This document shows, in pieces, positions 60,612 to 64,000 of a DNA stretch of 64,000 bases. The translations under genes were made by a program, and so were the position numbers. The notes under the pieces were generated by a model. That model searched no databases. It saw only the letters and a program-made list of their open reading frames with translations, and was not told where the DNA came from. This DNA comes from Chimonanthus salicifolius (taxonomy: Eukaryota; Streptophyta; Magnoliopsida; Laurales; Calycanthaceae). Within the stretch, counting starts at the first letter, position 1. Each line of letters opens with the position of its first letter. The stretch spans positions 15,318,884-15,382,883 of the forward strand of contig CM023537.1 of assembly GCA_013350335.1 (NCBI GenBank). The letters are read 5' to 3'.

Positions 60612-63600
60612 ATGGCTGAGATCTACCCTCTCGAAATAGATTCCGGCGAGAAGCGACTGAATGAACTCGGTTACAAGCAAGAGCTCAGAAGAAAGATGGT
60701 AGGCATCCTCATCTTCATCTAGTGATTACAAGTAGTGGGTGTTGTTGTTTTTCTCTTTTCTAATTGAAAATAGTTGAATTTGAATCTGATGAATGGTTTG
60801 ATTCATTCTTCCCTCAGACTTTGTTCAAGTCGCTGGCGATATCGGTGTCGACTGTTACGCTCTTCACAGGGGTGACTCCTCTTTATGGGTCGAGCTTGCT
60901 CTATGCAGGGCCTGCAAGTCTGGTGTGGGGTTGGCTTGTGGTGTCATTCTTCTCTTGGTTTGTTGGGACTGCCATGGCTGAGATCTGCTCTTCCTTCCCG
61001 GTTTGCAAGGCCTTTTCTTTATTATTTACTGCTTTAAAACTTAAGTCATATTGCTGAATGGTGAGAAAGTGCAGTTACAGGAATTAACTTATTGGTGGGA
61101 GGTTGCGAGTTCAAGTCTCCATGTCTTAACTTTGGTGTGTCCTAAGGATAGTGGACTTATCCGTGGGGTTTTTACGCTGGGTATCCCGTGGTTTCCCACA
61201 CGTAAATTAAAAAAAAAAAAAAAAAATGACTCCATGCTTTCTCAATAGAATTCAGTACTTTCTTCAAAAATGAAAAAAAAAAAAACGTCTTACAAGGGCA
61301 TGTTTTGCAGTTAAAGTTACTTAGTGCAATTGACATTATGTTATTTATTAGATCTAGACCCTACATAACTTACCTGGATCCAATGAGCCAGAGATCCAAG
61401 TACAAAACCTCATTTCTCAGAAAACAAAAAACACAACACCAAACAGCAGAAAGTTAAGTAGGGAGAGAAGTTTCCAACTGGTGGAGGGAAATAATTGTCT
61501 TGTATAGAGGGAACCTTCCAAATTCCTAATGGACCCTAATACTTTTCTTTGTTCTTTTCCCATATTCTATCATGAATGCATGGATCTTCTGTTGTGAATA
61601 AGATTGAACATTTGAACACTTTTACATCTGCTGACAAATGCTTCCAGGCCACATCGATAATATAAGTTGTAGATTCTAAGTTTTCATTGATTTAGTCTCC
61701 TGGTTAAACAGTAGAAAATCTCATTTGAAGTATAGAATCATGTTGGGTAGTGAACTATTTGAAGTGGGTTTCATTTGATCATATTTTAGATTTGATAATA
61801 AGTGACTCTCATCCTGTACTTTATACACCCAGTCAGATTTTGTAGATTTGCCCACAGATAGATGGTGCAGTGAATGATCTATATTTAAAAGAGAACCCAC
61901 AAATAGGATGATTAGGATAATCTAAATAGATAAATTTTGTAGTAGTGGGCCCACAGGATATCAACTGGATCTCCTTCTGTTGGGCCCACAAATAAAATAG
62001 GTGGGGAAGCTAAGTAATTGGAAATCTGAAATGTATGTTTAGAGACTTTGTGCCATTGTAGCTCAAGTCAATAGTGATTTTCTGCTGCTTAGATACAAAT
62101 GATAACAGAGGCGCTCTTGATGCTCAATCATACAGACAACGGGTTCTCTTTACTTCTGGTCTGCACATTTAGCTGGGCCCAAGTGGGGCCCATTTGCCTC
62201 GTGGTGCTGTGCTTGGCTGGAGACCATTGGCGTTATCACTGGAATGAGTGCACAGGTACCTTTTCGTCCTTTTTTGTTAACTAAATATAGTCTACACTCC
62301 ACAGAGAAGATTGTCACTAAGTTCTCAATGGATAATAATCTAAGATAAAACCCGGACTCCCCATTTGGTAAATGGTGAGAACATAGGTGTTTTTATAAGC
62401 AGGGATACGAGTATACTTTTCAATTTAAATGATGACAAGTGAACAAAAAGATAAAATCTCAATACCCTTTTTATAAAAAGACACACAATTGCCTCTATCA
62501 TTTCCCTTTAGTAAACTTTGGTCTCACCATGAATGGGAAATGAAAAACTTCAATCATCAAAAAATGTCCATATTACTGATTATACCATTTCTTGTCCTTG
62601 TCTGGAAGGCTTATGCAGGATCACAAATGTTGCAAAGCATCATTTTACTGTGTACAGGGACCAACAAAGGTGGAGGTTACTTCGCCCCAAGAGGAGTATT
62701 CTTGTGTATCTACATGGGCCTTACCTTCATTTGGGCAGTTCTCAACACCTTTGCAATTGAAGTCATTGCCTTCCTCGATGTCATTTCTATATGGTGGCAG
62801 GTATGCTTTTGCTTACTGGGCCTCTCATTTCTTCATCAAGAGTTCTATTTCCTAATTGGCGAAATAAGCAATCCATATGTAAGGGCCCATTCAATGTGGA
62901 CTACATGTTAATTTGAAAAGACAATCAGTGAGTGCTTGATTACTACATTTCATTGGCCTAATCCTTTCCCTAGAATTATTACTTAATGTTTTAGCCAATT
63001 GCAAAAACCCTCTTATTGTCTTGATCCTTGAATTCCTCTCACACAAAAAACACGCAGGTTATCGGAGGGATTGTCATAGTTATAATGCTGCCGTTGGTGG
63101 CGCCAACCCATCAATCTGCTTCCTACGTCTTTACTCATCTCGAGACATCACCGGAGTCGACGGGGATACAAAGCAAACCATATGCAGTCATTCTATCTGT
63201 TCTTGTTAGTCATTACTCTATATACGGATATGATGCTGCAGCACATTTAACAGAGGAAACAAAAGGTGCAGACAAGAATGGGCCTATTGCCATCCTCACG
63301 AGTATTGGAATCATCTCAATATTTGGATGGGCGTATATCTTAGCTCTTACATTCAGCATTCAGGTACTCCTGTAGAAATTTTCTGGGTTGGTTAATTGGA
63401 GTTACCAAGTATCTAATTTGAAATAAATTGCAATTTACATGCAGGATCCTAGCTACATATTCGATGCAACGAATGAGACTGCTGGAGCAATGGTGCCAGC
63501 ACAGATACTGTATGATGCATTCCAAGGGAGGTTCAACAGTTCTGCTGGGGCCATAGTTCTTCTCTTTGTTATATGGGGATCCTTCTTCTTTGGTGGCCTT

Positions 63601-63627
63601 TCAGTCACTGCTTGTGCAGCTAGAGTG
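60612..63627 (+). CDS. BAT1: BAT1-like amino acid permease, 5' part (gene runs off the window)
   Basis: Six coding exons with GT-AG borders and matching phase: 60612-60698, 60818-61000, 62136-62255, 62609-62800, 63058-63363 and 63445-63627, giving 357 residues. The next exon (normally VYALSRDKGIP...) lies beyond 64000. Family marks are LNELGYKQELRR, then LFTGVTPLYGSSLLYAGPAS, AMAEICSSFP, GSLYFWSAHLAGPKWGPFAS, AYDAAAHLTEET-type (here YGYDAAAHLTEETKGADKNG) and WGSFFFGGLSVT. This is the plant APC-superfamily BAT/GABA-permease group (AA_permease_2 domain, usually about 520 residues and 12 membrane segments). These carriers move several amino acids and GABA across membranes. Arabidopsis BAT1 has been described as bidirectional. 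The ATG is supported by the match of the short exon 1 to the family N-terminus. Confidence 0.93.
61066..61223 (+). mobile_element. SINE in intron 2 of the BAT1-like gene
   Basis: The head 'gtgcagttacagg', B box 'gcgagttcaagtctcc', body 'tggtgtgtcctaaggatag', end 'ggtttcccacacgtaaatta' and an A run at 61208-61225. It is the same family as 47085-47240. It interrupts the segment shared with 49905-51515 at its left end. Confidence 0.65.
61224..61707. repeat. Intron 2 segment also present at 49905-51515
   Basis: Collinear match to the upstream segment but without the TRIM. At 61360-61385 the sequence 'ataacttacctggatccaa' is the empty-site form of the TRIM insertion point. Confidence 0.75.
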
Positions 63628-64000
63628 GTAATTAAGACCCATATTTGGCTTTTAATGGTTTAAAATGTGAAGCAGACTTTGAAAATGTTTTCAAGATCAT
63701 GTTGGTTTTCGTTAGATAATATGTGTTAGATCTTACCCAACAGTAATATCATCAGCAGCATGTCACTGGTTGGTTTCACTTGTGACAAATTAGTGTCAGA
63801 GCAAAGGGAGGCACTTTTATATCGGACTAGACTCTAAACTGAGGTGTACTGATGTGTACGAGTTGAGGGTGATGTGGGCCCAGCCTTTGAGAGGCAAAAG
63901 GTAAGAATATACTAAGGGTATTGTAACCATGTGGGCCCTACACAAGAGACATGGGTCCCCCTTGGTGAGGGCACTAGGGATTGAGCAGGAGAGTCTATAA
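63628..64000 (+). other. Start of BAT1-like intron 6, cut by the window end
   Basis: No exon is recognisable after the donor at 63628. Around 63790-63812 'acaaattagtgtcagagc' faintly resembles an LTR-element primer binding site, but no repeated LTR is visible within the window. Confidence 0.4.

Noticed and set aside
63790..64000. An LTR element starting near a 'gtgtcagagc' word
   Set aside because: The match to a primer binding site is weak and no LTR repeat is visible before the window ends.

Overview
The window is nuclear DNA from a flowering plant. Three plant-type genes have GT-AG introns and sit in AT-rich sequence packed with plant-type repeats: L1-type LINEs, tRNA-derived SINEs, TRIM LTR elements, and hAT-like and Mutator-like MITEs. 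I cannot name the species. The long introns (the UVR8 gene spans about 19 kb) suggest a medium or large, TE-rich genome that is not a compact one.

Layout. 1-9.3 kb: a hAT-like MITE rich in a CGGCCGATAT motif, a SINE, and a 7.4-kb decayed LINE on the minus strand (ORF1 with RRM and DUF4283-like regions; ORF2 with endonuclease, reverse transcriptase, zf-RVT and RNase H). 9.3-16 kb: intergenic, with two copies of a Mutator-like MITE. One copy is interrupted by a hAT-like MITE and the other by a solo TRIM LTR. 16.3-35.4 kb (+): a UVR8 orthologue (UV-B photoreceptor, RCC1-repeat propeller) in 12 coding exons. Its introns carry SINEs, a MITE, LTR and LINE fragments and microsatellites. Exon 4 carries one extra base relative to the expected reading frame. 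37.8-40.2 kb (-): a complete six-exon amino acid permease of the AAP family, convergent with UVR8. Its inferred 5' UTR intron holds two SINE copies side by side. 41.3-60.5 kb: intergenic repeats, including a structurally complete TRIM element (two 358-bp LTRs, PBS and PPT visible) and a 1.06-kb fold-back hAT-like MITE. 60.6 kb to the window end (+): the first six exons of a BAT1-like amino acid permease, cut by the window edge.

The three genes have no shared pathway that the sequence shows. Two are amino acid transporters of different superfamilies (AAAP and APC), and UVR8 is a light receptor. I found no operon-like or defence-like cluster and no clear new biological system. The most notable items are the UVR8 frameshift, the nested elements whose target duplications can be read base by base, and the fold-back elements that could form long hairpin RNAs.
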